Counted from the stretch's first letter, positions 1-12,372 are shown. The stretch: DNA of 64,000 bases from Hirsutella rhossiliensis (GCF_020360975.1 NW_025408671.1:1736001-1800000); one strand, 5' to 3'. Program-made: numbers and translations. The notes: generated by a model from the sequence alone, not told the origin.

Positions 1-3000
1 TGGACAAGTCGTTCGAAAAGATACGCACCAGGCTAAAATATCAGGTCGTTCAAGTTTACAAGGAGCTTCTCTTGTTCTTGATGAAGAGCGTCTGCTGGTG
101 CTACCGATCTCGAGTGGTGGCCTTCCTGCGCGACACCATCAAGTTGAATGACTGGGACGGGGGCACCAAAGCCTTAAAGGAGGCAGAAGCAGACCTTGAA
201 AGGCACTCCAGGTTGCTGCGAGGTCACGAGTCATTGAGTCATGTCAGTGACATTGAGTCGAACACGCTGGTCATCAAGGACCAGCTCACAGGAATGCTGT
301 CCATGCAGCAGAGCCTTCGCGATGAGCAATGTCTGCAAGATCTGTTTATCACCTATCCCGAGTACGATAAGCAACGCATCGAGAGCATCAAGGGGGGCCT
401 CCTCAGGGATCCTTGCCGCTGGGTGTTGCAGAACGACAGCTTTCGCCGGTGGCGTGACGGACAGGAGAATCGGCTTCTCTGGATCAAGGGTGACCCGGGA
501 AAGGGCAAGACGATGCTTCTGTGCGGCATCATTGACGAACTAAGCCTCTCCGTTTCAAAAACAGATCGACTGGCTTATTTTTACTGTCAGGCTACTGATT
601 TGCGCATCAACAACGGAGTCGCCGTTCTGCGAGGCTTGGTCTACATGCTGGCTCGAGAGCATCAAGAATTGCTGTGTCATGTTCAAAAGAAGCACTCAGG
701 CGCCTCCAAATCCGTTTTCCAGGACGAAAATGCTTGGTTCGTCTTGTCCGATATATTATCGAACATGATACAGAACTCCAACCTCGGCAACACGTACCTG
801 GTCATCGACGCCCTGGACGAATGCATCGTCGGCCAACAGGAGCTCCTCGAGTTGATCGTCGAGCTATCCTCCAAGATACGCTCCGTTAAATGGATTGTGT
901 CGAGCCGCAACCTTCAGACCATTGGAGATGTCCTCGAGACTGCCACCCGTGACCTCACCATCTCTCTCGAGTTGAATCACAGCTCTGTCTCGGAGGCCGT
1001 GGAGTGGTACACGAAGCACAAGGTCCAAGAGCTAGCACGGAAAAAACGCTACGGCAAGGAGACGCGGACCGCCGTTCTGAAGCATCTTCTCGCAAACGCG
1101 CAAGGAACGTTCCTGTGGGTAGCATTGGTTTGTCATCGGCTTGATGCAATCCCAGGATGGAGAACACAAGAAAGCCTCGCCAGCTTTCCACCTGGCCTCG
1201 ATTGCCTATATCAGCGAATGATGCACCTAGTGAACCAGTCAGAGGATGGCGAACTCTGCAAGCAAATATTGGCCTGCGTCGCAACTGTATATCGGCCGCT
1301 CGAGCTCGAGGAGCTGGTCACCTGTGTCCAGGGGCTGGATAGTTTGGCGTCTTACACCAGGATGGCCGAGGGAGGAACGGAGAGTACCATGCAATCGATC
1401 ACCAGTCTTTGCGGCTCCTTCATCACGTCGCGCCAAGGAACCCGCACCATTCAATTCGTGCACCAATCGGCCAAGGACTTCTTGCTAGATCATCAGGGTC
1501 AGTGGCTGGGGCCGGCATTGCTGAAAGCCCACGAATTCATCTTTCATCAGTCACTCCGCGCAATGGGGACAACGCTCGCTGAGGACGTGTACACGCTCCT
1601 CGACCCTGCGTTTCCGATCCAGAGAATCGAGACGCCCCGACCTGATCCTCTGCAAGCGGTCAGGTACTCTTGCGTGTACTGGGTAGATCACCTTGTTGAA
1701 TGGGACCCTCAAGCCCATGGATCAGACACACTCCTTCAGGCGTTCAAGGGAGTTGACTTATTCCTGAGACGGAAACTTCTTCAATGGCTTGAGTCCCTGA
1801 GCCTCATCCGAAGCATCTCGGAGGGGGGCTTGGCCTTGCTAAAGCTGCTGGAATTATTACAGGTTAGCCCCGGAAGCCCCTTGTCCTGGTGATACAAGGC
1901 TCACGAGTCCTCATTGCAACTAGACATGCCTCGGAGAGGCTCCACCGACTGCCTTTGTCCAGGACGCATGCCGCTTTTTCCTGTATCACAGATGGGCTAT
2001 TGAAAATTACCCCCTTCAGCTATACTCGTCGGCTCTCATATTCAGCCCGAACCTGAGCCTCACGAGGAAGCAGTTTGAGCGCGACCATGAAATTGAATGG
2101 ATGACGTTGAAGCCAAAGATGGCCGATGAATGGGATGCACACCGCCAAACGCTCCAGGGTCATACCGATCATGTCCGGTCTATCGCCTTTTCTCCCGACA
2201 TGAGTCTCGTCGCTTCAAGCTCGGAGGATTGCAGCATTCGTATCTGGAAGTTTGCTACGGGCTCGTCTCTGCAGATACTGACGGGGCATTCGGAGTGGGT
2301 TCACTCAACTGCCTTTTCCCACGACGGAAAGATAGTGGTGTCTGGATCGTACGACGGCACTATCAAGGTATGGGGCTTATCCGACGGGAAGTGTCTCCAG
2401 ACGCTGGCCGACGACCACACCAAACGGGTCACGTCCGTATGCTTCACAAGCGATGGCCGTTTTATTCTATCAGGTTCAGACGACCTTGCAGCCCGCATTT
2501 GGGATTGGACCAGTGGAGAGTGTGTGCAATTACTAAAAGGCAACAGGTCAGAGGGGTTCCCGATGGCTATCGGGCCCAACAGTGCTGCGTTGTTTTCGTT
2601 CTTATGGGAACGATCGGTCAGTGAGTCGAAGGGACCCTCCGAGATGAACGGCGTACGTTCAATCGGCGGTCAAAACATTCATCAACATGCCTGGCCGACC
2701 TCTCCCGCCGAAGCAGCAGACCCTCTTAGCCGGGTCTGGGTTGCGTTTGTGAACAATTACCACTCCATCTCCGACATCGAAATCCAGAACCTCTCCCGTA
2801 TGTCTTTAACCAAATTCCAGGTCAATGACGCCCAGTCGAAATACTCAGATCCAATCTTCTCGCTCGATGGGACCCTGGTGTTGCTCACCACTTCGAAGCA
2901 GAGAACACTGTGGCAAACAACGACAAACACGTGTCTCCTCAGGCTGGACCTTGGGTTCTACGTCTCTGGGTTTCACGATGTCATCTCTCCCAATAACGAA

Positions 3001-4302
3001 CTCGTCGCCGTCAAGATCAGACAGGACATCCAAGTGATACATATTTCCACCAAAGCAGTCATCCAGACACTCAAAGGTCTGGGGTTCGAAGGCCCGACCC
3101 TTTCATTTTCTCCGGATAGCAGATTCCTTGCGTCAGGATTCCAAGATGGCACAGTAAAAATCTGGGATCTATCAGTCGGCCAGAATGGTTCGATTGAAGC
3201 GCATTCTGAGAGAGTGCTCACGGTTCATTGTTCGGAGACGGATAACACGGTGGTCTCTATATCACTCAACGATATAATGACCTGGGATCCTGCTGGCAGA
3301 CGCACCTCGCAAAGCGTGGATCCTCATGTTATCATGACTCCCCTCTTGTCCCACGAACCGCCGTTGATGCTGGTAGTCCCCAAGACGGAGGAAAATGTCG
3401 TCCACGTCAAGGCTCTTACTTCGCACGATATGCTCTATACTTTAGAAGGCCATGATGATGGCATTTATTTCATCGGGGCCTCGCCTGATGAAGAGATTCT
3501 TGCGACGGCGTCAGCAGACGGCACATGCCGCATCTGGAACCTGAGGGACGGTAAATGCACCAACGCCATCGACATCACCGTGGAAGGTCAACCGAAATAT
3601 GATACCGAGCTGGCGTTTTCGCATGACAACAAGCTCCTCGCGTCATGGGGCCGTCAAGAGATTAGAGTCTTTGATGCGGTGACGGGCAATCTCGTGCAAA
3701 GCTGGGGGAATCATCACCAAACAGCGATGATGGAATTCTCACCCAACAGCGAGTACCTCATCTCATACCGCTACTCGCTTTACGACGTGCAAGTGTGGCA
3801 TGTAGCGACCGGCCATCTTGCTCACTGTTTGGCAGTTCCGGGAAAATCCACCATACCCAAACAGTTCCGGATGACCTTTTCGCCAAACAGCGAATTGATT
3901 GCCCTCTCCAAGATGGGGGCTGTGAGCATCTGGGGCTCATCCCACGGCCAGTGCATGCAGACGATGGACGTCGGGACGAACCTCAAGAGCATGGCTTTTG
4001 ACGTGAGCGGCTCGCGCCTTGTGACCAATGTGGGAACCATTGTCTTGGGTCCGCGCGACCGAACCGACGAGACGGCGGCCCATGGCATCGCGCTGCACCG
4101 CGAGGGCTACGGCTTGAGCGCCGACGGGGAGTGGATCACGCTGCACGGGAAGGACGTGCTGTGGTTGCCGCAGGACTACAGGCCCTCACGAGACTGGCGG
4201 GAACTTGCCGTCGTGGCCTTTACGAAGTCCCAGGTGGCCATAGGCTGCGCGTCTGGGCGCGTCTTGATCCTGAGGTTCAAGCCGCCACGGACGAGCGTGT
4301 GA
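1..4302 (+). CDS. NACHT-WD40 NLR-like (STAND) protein, 5' partial
   Basis: The reading frame is open from base 3 at the window edge, so the N-terminus lies outside. Exons <1..1862 and 1924..4302 join across a 61-nt intron (donor GTTAGC, CTCAC near 1900, acceptor CTAG); the join restores a frame that continues through the usual pre-WD40 segment (FLYHRWAIENYPLQLYSS). Visible order: helical N-terminal NACHT-associated region (about residues 1-120), NACHT NTPase with Walker A GDPGKGKT (489-512) and Walker B LVIDALDE (798-821), winged-helix-like part, then degenerate WD40 repeats from about 2160 to the end (e.g. GTVKIWDL, GTCRIWNL). Family knowledge: such fungal NLR-like proteins oligomerise on ligand binding and can drive cell death or incompatibility. 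Unlike HET-D/E-type proteins the WD40 repeats here are diverged, not near-identical. The N-terminal effector domain is unseen. About 1,412 residues are visible. Confidence 0.88.
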
Positions 4303-5882
4303 CTGGCCTGGGAGAGAATGCCCAGACTCGACATGCGAGAAGAAGCTGTTGAACAAGAGTCTTTGGTTCCAATAACTCTTGTCGGAGTCCTTGTCTGGCT
4401 GGGATACCACACAGCGTAGCCGCCGGTGATGGAGCTTCAAGCGACGCACTGCCAGAGATACTTGGGAGTTAGACTGGCCCTCACCAGCCATCCATGCGCG
4501 TTCGGAGTCCATTCCGTGCCTGAACATGATTGCCCTGGTCGTTCTAGAGCGTGTAGACCCTGAACCTGAAAAAAGGTGCCTCTGTGCAGTTCGTGACCAT
4601 CCAAGACGAAGTTCCCAAGCAGGTACAATCGACGCCGACTTTGACATCCTCTCCATCCCCCTGGTCGCGGTGCGTCAGATGGAAGATAGAAGAAAGCAGC
4701 GCGTGCCACCAACTTGAGCGACTTTGGCGATACTCGCACTCGGGCAGTCTGCACAAGAAACCATCAAGAGACTCTCAGAACATGAACGTGGAACCATCCG
4801 TGTTTGATGGCTATAGGCACAGTAAATGGGTAGACCTCTAGCAAGGCATCAGAGTCATCTCAGCGACAAGGACTGTAAATGCAACACGAGCTTCCGTCAT
4901 CAACGTGACAGACAATCCACCTTTGTGACGAGGCACATACAGATGAATAGAATCCCATCGTCACGGCAAGGTATTGCGAGATAAGCCGAGCCCTGAACAG
5001 TCCCTCGTCACTAGCTGGCCATGTCGCAGCAGCTGCTGGCAGCGTCCCATCACCGGCCCGTCCATCTAGGCAGTGCACGAGGCAGGGATGGCGGGGAAAG
5101 AGGGTGAAACGGTACTCACCCCCTTCGTTCCGGACGTGGCAGCTTCGTCTACAATTGAGAACCACGAGTCTGTTGACACGTCGACTCAACACGCCATGAA
5201 ACCACTCTCCAGTCTGGGCACAATGCACATCTTGGGTGTGTCCTCGTCGTCAAATCTGTGCGTTAATCTCAACTATCCACAAGTCGCCGTAGGCCATCTC
5301 CAAAAGGGAGCTAGCCCATCATACTGACCCCATCTGTGCCGTCGATTCACTCAATTGCCATAAGCCGCCGTTCCACGCTTGACTTGGACGCCCGTCACCT
5401 GCCATCGAAGGACGACAGCAAAGTTTCAGTGGTCCAACAAACAAGTTGTTCCGTGGACACGTTTTCCGCTCGGGTAATTCGCCCGTTCCTGTCAATACGC
5501 CTTTCCTGTCTCTGCCCAAGTGGGTATTGCTGTTATGGTAATTAATATTCAGTCCCGCCCAGTTTAAGAATGCGATATGCGAATTTGTAAGTAGGGTAGT
5601 TAGATCAAAGCCGAACCTCAGAGTAGGAGCGAAGGAAAGCGCAGTCATTTTCATCCAGTTTGTCGTATCAATCCGATATGTGCCGGTCAAGAGCCGTGCC
5701 GAGGCCGCAATCCGCTGCGTTGCGCGCCGAAATCATCGTATGCCGTTGCGAGATTGGTCAGGCGTCAAAGGCATGCTCAACAGAAAGAAACAGTACGCAA
5801 GAGCAAAAGCGACAAATGCCGCCGCACGAGAGAAATCAGAGGCAGGGTAGCAAAGGGCGTGAGAAAAGAAAGCCATCTTGGG
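4303..5882. other. Intergenic, no gene recognised
   Basis: About 1.6 kb between the 3' end of the NACHT-WD40 gene and the convergent THP3-like gene. Short overlapping frames exist on both strands, but none has a recognisable motif or a spliced partner. I see nothing that can be supported. Confidence 0.6.
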
Positions 5883-7558
5883 TCAAATCTGCCCCTTGAT
5901 GTCAACCTTCCGAAAGGCAGCTGACTTGGCACCCTCAAAGAATGCGCCGGCTTTGCCTGTCAAGAAAGCGATATACTCCTGTCGATGCTCGAGCAGGTGC
6001 TGGCCCTGGCGGTCGATGATGAATTGGGCCGTGTGCGCATCCGACTCAAACGCGAGCTCTTCGGTGAGGAATCGGAGCTTCACATCGGGCTTGTACCTAA
6101 GGGGAGTCAGCATGAGGGAGAGGACCAACATGACACGGCTTCCACCTACCCTTTGCAAATGTTGCACAGAGCCGCGAGACGCTCCCGCACGACGAACATA
6201 TCCATAAGATATGCCCCCATGTTGGGTGTGTCCAGGTAGAGCTGGAAGAACTTGTGGTAATTCCCAAGAGCCAACGCAGAGCGCACCGCGACGGCATGCT
6301 TGATGGGTCGCTCTTCCTTCTCTGCAGGGGTTAAGTCCGCCAAGGTGTCGTTGAGCCCCGTGCGGTTGGCGGTATGGATGAAATACAAGATACGGTACGC
6401 CTTGAACTCGACAGGATTCCCCTTCAACCCCAGGCCATACAGGGATCGCAGCTGTGTTTGGCACTGGTTATACTCACCGATGTCGCCCTTCTCCATGGCG
6501 ATCCTGGCGTGGATTTCATAAACGGAAACAGTAAAGTCATTCTTGATCCGCTGCACAGTAAGGTCCTGGCGCATCGACTTGAACTGATCACAAATGTAAG
6601 AGTAGTTTCCCTCCTTGCGCCACTTCTTCTTGAGCAGGTCCAGCGTCTGGCGAAGAATCGGCTCGGGTCGAACATTGGACGGAACGGGGGGCGCCGTGAG
6701 ACGCAGGTATTTCTTCTCCAAGACTTCGCATGTGCCGACGATGGGTCCAGAGGAAGGCGGGGTTGGGCTGGGCGATCGGTAGAGGGACTTGTACTCGTTC
6801 TCGAATCGTCGCTTGCGCTTGTTGGCCTCCTTCTGCGACTTGCTGGGCTTGGTCGAGTGGTCGCCCGACGCAACCCGTTTGTCAGAGGGATAGGTGACGC
6901 GGTCCTCGAGGGACGCGCGCTGGTTAGTATTGCGCCAAGCCGACGTCTGAATAGAATCACCAGCAAGGTCGGTTGACTTTCGCTTCCTGGGATTAACGAG
7001 GGTATCGGAAGCCGACACGGAGGAAGTGCGGCCCCCAAGAAGCCCATCTCGGTCGACTTTCACGAGAGCCTGTGGCAGAGGCACAGCGTCCCAGTCAATC
7101 GTGTACAGGGAGCCGTTGTCCTTGGCGATGCCGATGGTTTCCTTCAGCTTGTTCTCCACCTCGGCACGTGAGACTGACGGATCGTCATTCTGAGGCAGGA
7201 AGGATCGTTGAACGTAGCGACGGACCGACTCCGGCCATTCCGTCTTTCCTTTGGGCGCTTCAGCAGCGGCGGGCGCTACAGCCTGGGGTTGCGGATCGGC
7301 CATGGTGGAGGCGGGCGAGGGAGCGTATCCGGCGTACGGTGGCTTTGCGTTCACATTCATGTATTGGCCGAAACCCTGCCGCACCTGAACAGGAACGAAG
7401 GCGGGATCTGCAAGCAAAGTGTGTCAGTCTGGTTCCCGGTGTGGAGGAAGGTGAGAGGTGAAAAATAACGCACTGGCAGGATACGCGTACGAGGCGGGCG
7501 TGGCCTGCTGCGAAACTCCTGGCGCTTGCTGGATCGCCGCGGGCCACCCGGGCATCAT
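5883..7558 (-). CDS. THP3: THP3/LENG8-like SAC3-GANP domain protein
   Basis: Exons (minus) 7558..7474, 7407..6150, 6096..5883; introns 7408-7473 (donor GTGCGT) and 6097-6149 (donor GTAGGT, branch CTGAC). After a disordered Pro/Ala/Ser and Lys/Arg-rich N-terminal half comes the conserved SAC3/GANP core (YLRLTAPPVPSNVRPEP, SMRQDLTVQRIKNDFTV, HARIAMEKGDIGEYNQCQTQ), as in yeast Thp3 and human LENG8. Family role: nuclear mRNA factor linked with Csn12, transcription elongation and splicing. The 5' end is uncertain. 7558 is the first of two adjacent ATGs in frame with exon 1; an upstream ATG at 7700 (NPYTS...) could be joined by a 73-nt intron (donor GTACGA at about 7644, acceptor CTAG at 7572) that keeps the frame. 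It is divergent from VPS36. Confidence 0.85.
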
Positions 7559-8059
7559 GGCGACTGGTGAGCTAGGGGGAGCAAGGTCAGTTTTACGAAA
7601 AGGGATTTGCACTATGGAGATGGTCGTCTTCGAATCGTTCGTACGCGTTTGGAGGGATCTGGTTTGTCACGGAAGTGTACGGGTTGAGCGGTGACGGCAT
7701 GCAGGAAGAGAAAGTTGGGGCTGCCCGAGCAAGACATTCTTGTGGGCACCAGCTCATCTCAGTCCCGTGACTCGGGGCCGGCTGATTCTCGGCTATCAAT
7801 TTAGGCACCAAAGCAGACCTTCTAGCAGGTGCGGTCGAGGTACGTACCCAACACCGAGCTCGCGGCCTCTGGACTGCATCATCGACGGCAACAGATTCAC
7901 CTTGGCCCAGAGCGCACCTTTGATCGAACTCTTGTCACAGCCAAATCTATCTGCCCACGGCATTCACAAAGCCCATCACACCCCCAGCCCCCCGTAGATG
8001 CCAGCTTCAATGCAGTCCGAGGCCGCAGACTGATTCGGCCTTCTGCTGCGACATGCCGG
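7559..8059. promoter_or_regulatory. Divergent promoter region THP3-like / VPS36
   Basis: About 500 bp between two divergent start codons. It may contain a first coding exon of the THP3-like gene (ATG at 7700). No clear TATA box; otherwise nothing specific seen. Confidence 0.5.
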
Positions 8060-10071
8060 ATGTTTCTAAAACAAATCGACCTGACGACAGCGCTGCGGCC
8101 CTCTTACTTGCCCGATGAGGTGCTGTTGTTCGTCCAGGACAATGTTGGCCTCTACGAGGGGTACGTTGAACCCGAGCTCGGAGCCGCAAGACAAGCCCGA
8201 TTAATGTCGCGTCCAGAAAGTTCAAGCTTCCCGATCAGCAGAATGGCCAGGTCTATCTGACTTCGCACCGAATATGCTACGTCGACAAGAACGAACCGCG
8301 CGCCAACTCGCTGGCCCTCGACCTCAAAGACATTGATCGCCATGACTTTTACGCCGGCTTCTTAAAGTCTTCGCCCAAGATCACAATCACTCCGAAGCCC
8401 TTGAAGCGTCCGTCACTTCACAGCCGAGCCATCTCCGGCGCGGCCTCGTCGTCTAGAAATGACTCCGTCTCTCCGGCTCCCAGAGACAGTGCCTACAGAA
8501 CTCCATCTGAGCCGCCTCCTCTCACCACGGCGACCTGGGTTTGCACGATATGCAGCTTTTCGAACACGGTTCCCGTCAATTTTGACCCAACCGCTGCCAA
8601 CGCGCATACGCCCCTCCCGCCATGCTTGGCATGCGGGATAAAGCCGACATTGTCACACGTGTTGAAGGCGGCCATCAACAACGCCAGCAACCGACCGTCG
8701 CAAGCCCCTGTCACCTCGAACAGCCCGTCGCTTGCAATTCGAGCCAAGGCCTCTGAATCCATACTGCCGGCGGCCAGACCAGAAGACCCCAACCAGGCTC
8801 CGGCCGCCCGAGATGGATCCTCGTCCCGGACTGACCCCTCGGCTGCATTTCAATGTCTGCGATGCACATTCTCCAACCATCCTTCACTTCTGTCGTGCGA
8901 AATGTGCGGCGCTCCTCTATTGTCCCAGACAAATTCGTATCTCACGCCAGGTGCAAAATCCAGCGCTGTCCGTACGCAGTCGCCCGGCCCGGTTCTGGAT
9001 TTCCGGGGCAAGGCAGCCGCAGGCGGAATCGATGTCTCTGATAGCATCAAAATCTCCTTTCGTGGCGGGGGAGACAAGATATTTCACGAGAGGCTAAAGG
9101 GTGCAATGACGCAAAGAAAGTGGCTTCTTCAGAATGCTCCGCCTGCTCCCAAGGCCAGTCGAAGGGCGGACGACGGCAACCCGGACGACTTGTCCGACAC
9201 CAACTCCGGGGGCAAGACCAAGACGGCTGGCATCGCGGGGCTGGAGCAGCTGGGGCTCAACATGCGCAAGAACAATGAGCTTCTGATAGGCAGTGCATTT
9301 GAGGACCTCGAGGCGTTGATGTCCTCGGCGAAGGAGGTCATTGCCCTGGCGGAGCGCTTTGCCCGCCAGAGCAATGGAGGTGCTTCGGCCGAGGAAAATG
9401 CGATACTGGCAGAGTCGGCCAGCCAGCTGGGACTAGTCACCACCAAAGACATTGTCGGCGGGGGCAGCTCGGAGTCGCTGTATCTGTCAGAGCTGTCTCG
9501 CAACATGGCCGAGTTCCTCGCCGACGATTCTCGAGGCGTGCTGAAAAAGGCGGGAGGCATCATTACCCTCGTCGACCTCTGGGCCATGTTCAATAGGGCA
9601 AGAGGTGGCGTCGAACTCGTCAGCCCCATGGACTTTGAAAAGGCTGCTCGACTGTGGGAGAGCCTCAAGCTGCCCGTGCGACTGCGGACCTTTCGCAGCG
9701 GCGTCATGGTGGTGCAGGGCCGCGACCGCACCGACGAGACGACCATCAAGGCCCTCGTCGGCTGGCTCCAGGACCTGCACGAGTTCCCGCCGGAGCGCGA
9801 CGTGCCCTGGGACTGGCGCGAGTTTGGGCGCGGCGTCACGGCGCAGCAGGCCGCCGAGCGCTTCGGCTGGAGCATCGGCGTCGCCGAGGAGGAGCTGCTC
9901 ATGGCCGAGGAGCACGGCGCCCTGTGTCGCGACGAGGGGCTCGAGGGCCTCAAGTTTTGGCAGAATTACATTCACACGGGGGACATTTCGCCGCCCAAGA
10001 GCGAGGCCCAGCTCCTGGAAGAGACCATTTGCAAAATGCTACAGGATGGGGACTATAAGTGGAATAGTTGA
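8060..10071 (+). CDS. VPS36: VPS36, ESCRT-II subunit
   Basis: Exons 8060..8160 and 8217..10071 (intron donor GTACGT, 56 nt), 651 residues. The N-terminal GLUE/PH-like part (residues 1-95, e.g. GQVYLTSHRICYVD) is followed by two zinc-ribbon NZF-like inserts: WVCTICSF...CLACG near residue 143 and FQCLRCTF...CEMCG near residue 245. A C-terminal EAP30 winged-helix region follows (GVLKKAGGIITLVDLWAMFN; SPMDFEKAARLWESLKLPV). Family role: with Vps22 and Vps25 it forms ESCRT-II, which binds PI3P and ubiquitinated cargo on endosomes and recruits ESCRT-III. The first ATG of the frame is used because it gives the expected N-terminal motif with KQIDLT and LLFVQDNVGLYEG. Presence of the insert matches yeast Vps36 rather than the animal GLUE domain, which lacks it. 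Confidence 0.93.
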
Positions 10072-10483
10072 CTTGGGGAAGTGGGACGATGATGCCTATT
10101 CCCATGGGCACGTTTGAATTCGTAATTGAGATGTCAAAACTCAAGCTTTTAATACCAAGGACCAATCATGTGTGTAAAGGTTCCAGCGAAGCAACATGCC
10201 TTTTCCCTTCCCACGGTATTGGCACGCTATTTCATGCTATACTCATATTAACGCCAACCTGGGGGCGCCGGCCAGAATCGTGTACAGCTCGGAAGTGCTC
10301 ACACAAGGCTCAGGCCGGTCGCCACCAGCTTCAAATTTTCCTCCAACTCCGTATACTATGCATCAAAAACTCCACAGACGCTGCCTGAGAAATGACTTAG
10401 CACCAGGCCAACACACACACACCGTCAGCCGCCTTGGTCCCCGGCACACTGCGGCGGGGAGCAGGCTGCCTCGGATTGGGAGA
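10072..10483. other. Convergent 3' region
   Basis: About 410 bp between the stops of VPS36 (+) and the CENP-B-like gene (-). It should hold both 3' UTRs; no gene seen. Confidence 0.6.
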
Positions 10484-11632
10484 TTATACCACGACGTGAG
10501 TCGACATGTGCTCCACGGCCTCCTTGATGGTGCGAAGCATTCGTTGGTTGACGCAGAATGGGCATCGCAGCGGCCGATCGTGCGAGGACACGGGCCCGTC
10601 GGAGTGTATTGGCGTGAGCGTGAGCTCTGGCGCGAGCTCCTGTGTCGGGGTTCCGTAGCGCGGGTCGGCAGAGTCGCGTCCACCGGGGGTCGTCATGATG
10701 CCCGTAGCCTGCATACCTGCCCTCTCTTGGCGCTCCCGCTCCTCTCGCACGGCGGCGGCCTGCTCCTCTGCGGCCTGCTCTTCCTGTTGGAGCTGGCGCA
10801 GTGCATTTTGAAGGACGACCTCGGCGTCATCGTCAGCGTACATGGGCTGCTCGGGCGGGGGCGGAGGAGTCGGCGGATCAGGGGGCGGTATGTGTGACAT
10901 GGGCGGGCAGTGGGCGGCGGTGATGCGGCGAATGACCTCGTCTCGCACGAGGGCGCATGTGTTGAGGCTGGCCTCGACGCCGACGACGCGCAGCACCTGC
11001 TCCCGGATGGCAGCTGGGCTCGTGTCGGAGGCGATGGCCATGACGCGCGGGACGCAGTCGGCCAGGTACTCGATGTCCTCGGCGGGATTTATGGCGCCGT
11101 CTCCGTGTCTCCGCTGCCGGCGAACAAGCAGACCATATCTCTTCTTAAACCGGTGGATCCATCCAGGGGAGAACTCGGGGGGGGTTTCGTCCTTGTAGCG
11201 GGGCAGCTGGTTGAAGATTGACTTCGCCTTTTCGCCCAGCTCCTCGTTGGTGGGCTGGCGACCCGAGGCCTGGACCTGCTGGAACCAGAGAAGGACGAGC
11301 TTCTCGACGTCAGGCCAGTTGCCGAAGCGCAGGCGCGAGCCCGAGAGCTGGGGGTTGTCACCGTCGAGGCGCGAGTACTTGGGGGAGAGGGAGTGGGAGA
11401 CGGTGGACTGGCTAATCTGCTGGCCGTACTGCGAGTAGAACCACTCGATGCATGCCTTGTGCGAGGGCCTGACGGCCTGGCTATTGGCCCAGCGGCGCAG
11501 GGCACGGCGTTGATCGAGCGTCAGAGAGTGGCGCTCCTTGGACGAGGCCGGCAGGGCGACGTGTTGCGCATCCTGGGCAAGGTCCGAGGCCGCGACGGCG
11601 ACGAGCGCTGGGTCGGTCAGGACTTCGGCCAT
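10484..11632 (-). CDS. ABP1/CENP-B-type HTH DNA-binding protein
   Basis: Single exon, 382 residues, ATG at 11632. Residues about 32-90 form the N-terminal HTH of fission-yeast Abp1/CENP-B-type proteins (LTLDQRRALRRWANSQ, SQSTVSHSLSPKYSRLD), and residues 105-170 the second CENP-B/Tc5-type HTH (KLVLLWFQQVQASGRQPTN, FSPGWIHRFKKRYGL). Then come a Pro-rich stretch, a Glu/Gln-rich predicted coiled coil, and a C-terminal C2H2-like motif CPFCVNQ...HMSTH. The DDE transposase-like domain of CENP-B/Abp1 is absent, so this looks like a DNA-binding-only derivative. Family role: ARS/centromere-repeat binding and heterochromatin or retroelement silencing. Its actual targets here are unknown. Confidence 0.8.
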   Translation of the reverse strand: MAEVLTDPALVAVAASDLAQDAQHVALPASSKERHSLTLDQRRALRRWANSQAVRPSHKACIEWFYSQYGQQISQSTVSHSLSPKYSRLDGDNPQLSGSRLRFGNWPDVEKLVLLWFQQVQASGRQPTNEELGEKAKSIFNQLPRYKDETPPEFSPGWIHRFKKRYGLLVRRQRRHGDGAINPAEDIEYLADCVPRVMAIASDTSPAAIREQVLRVVGVEASLNTCALVRDEVIRRITAAHCPPMSHIPPPDPPTPPPPPEQPMYADDDAEVVLQNALRQLQQEEQAAEEQAAAVREERERQERAGMQATGIMTTPGGRDSADPRYGTPTQELAPELTLTPIHSDGPVSSHDRPLRCPFCVNQRMLRTIKEAVEHMSTHVVV

Positions 11633-12372
11633 GTCCCGCCCCTTTTTGGCTGATATCCGGGTGCCCCAGCAAAATGCAATCGTTGTATCCGAAGCGGCTA
11701 GGTGGGATGGTTTCGATTAGGGAGGACGATGCTTTACCAAAAGAGAGAGTGGCGGGGGCAAGGGCGGCGCAAAAAGGTTTTCCGCCCTGGCGCGCGGGAG
11801 GGGCGGCACGTGACGCGGCCTGTCTGCCCAAGAGCATAACCAGTGGTTGCAACTAAAAAGGACATTCGTTTATCACGGCGCGAGAGGGGGGAGCTCTCGG
11901 ACGAATGAGGGTTGAGCACCGGCACCTACCTATGTACCTACCTTAGGTACTTGGTCACTCAACCACTCTCTCGCATGCACAGCGGATGGCCATCGACCGA
12001 GGTGTAAACAGCTGATGCGACACGAGTCTCCCTTGAGCGACGGTGCATATTCAAGAGGTTTGTGCAGTTTAAACAAGAGGGGCCCTGACCTTGGCGTCGT
12101 GGGATAGGCATTGGACAGGGCAGCAGCGTACAGGCCGTATCTCGCTTGGCAAACTTGGTAGGGAGCTTGTCCCCTGGCGAAATGGTCACAAAGCATCGGC
12201 GAGAATTGGCCAAGAGAGCTCCATCCCCTTCATTCACGTGGCAGCTCTCGCAGCGACAACGGCGCCCGCAACATCATGGCCCAACCCGAGTTTCGTAGCG
12301 CAGTCGCCCGACCGTATGCATCTCTAACCGTGCGTTGTACAGTAGCCCCTTTCCATCGCCCAAGCAGCACGT
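11633..12372. other. Intergenic with TACCTA-type motif
   Basis: About 740 bp upstream of the CENP-B-like gene and downstream of ATP19 (both minus). It contains a short palindromic TACCTACC/CCTTAGGTA cluster at 11925-11952. No further gene seen. Confidence 0.5.

Noticed and set aside
7572..7596. 25-nt intron in the THP3-like gene
   Set aside because: In phase, but far shorter than any other intron here (48 nt or more); a 73-nt alternative exists.
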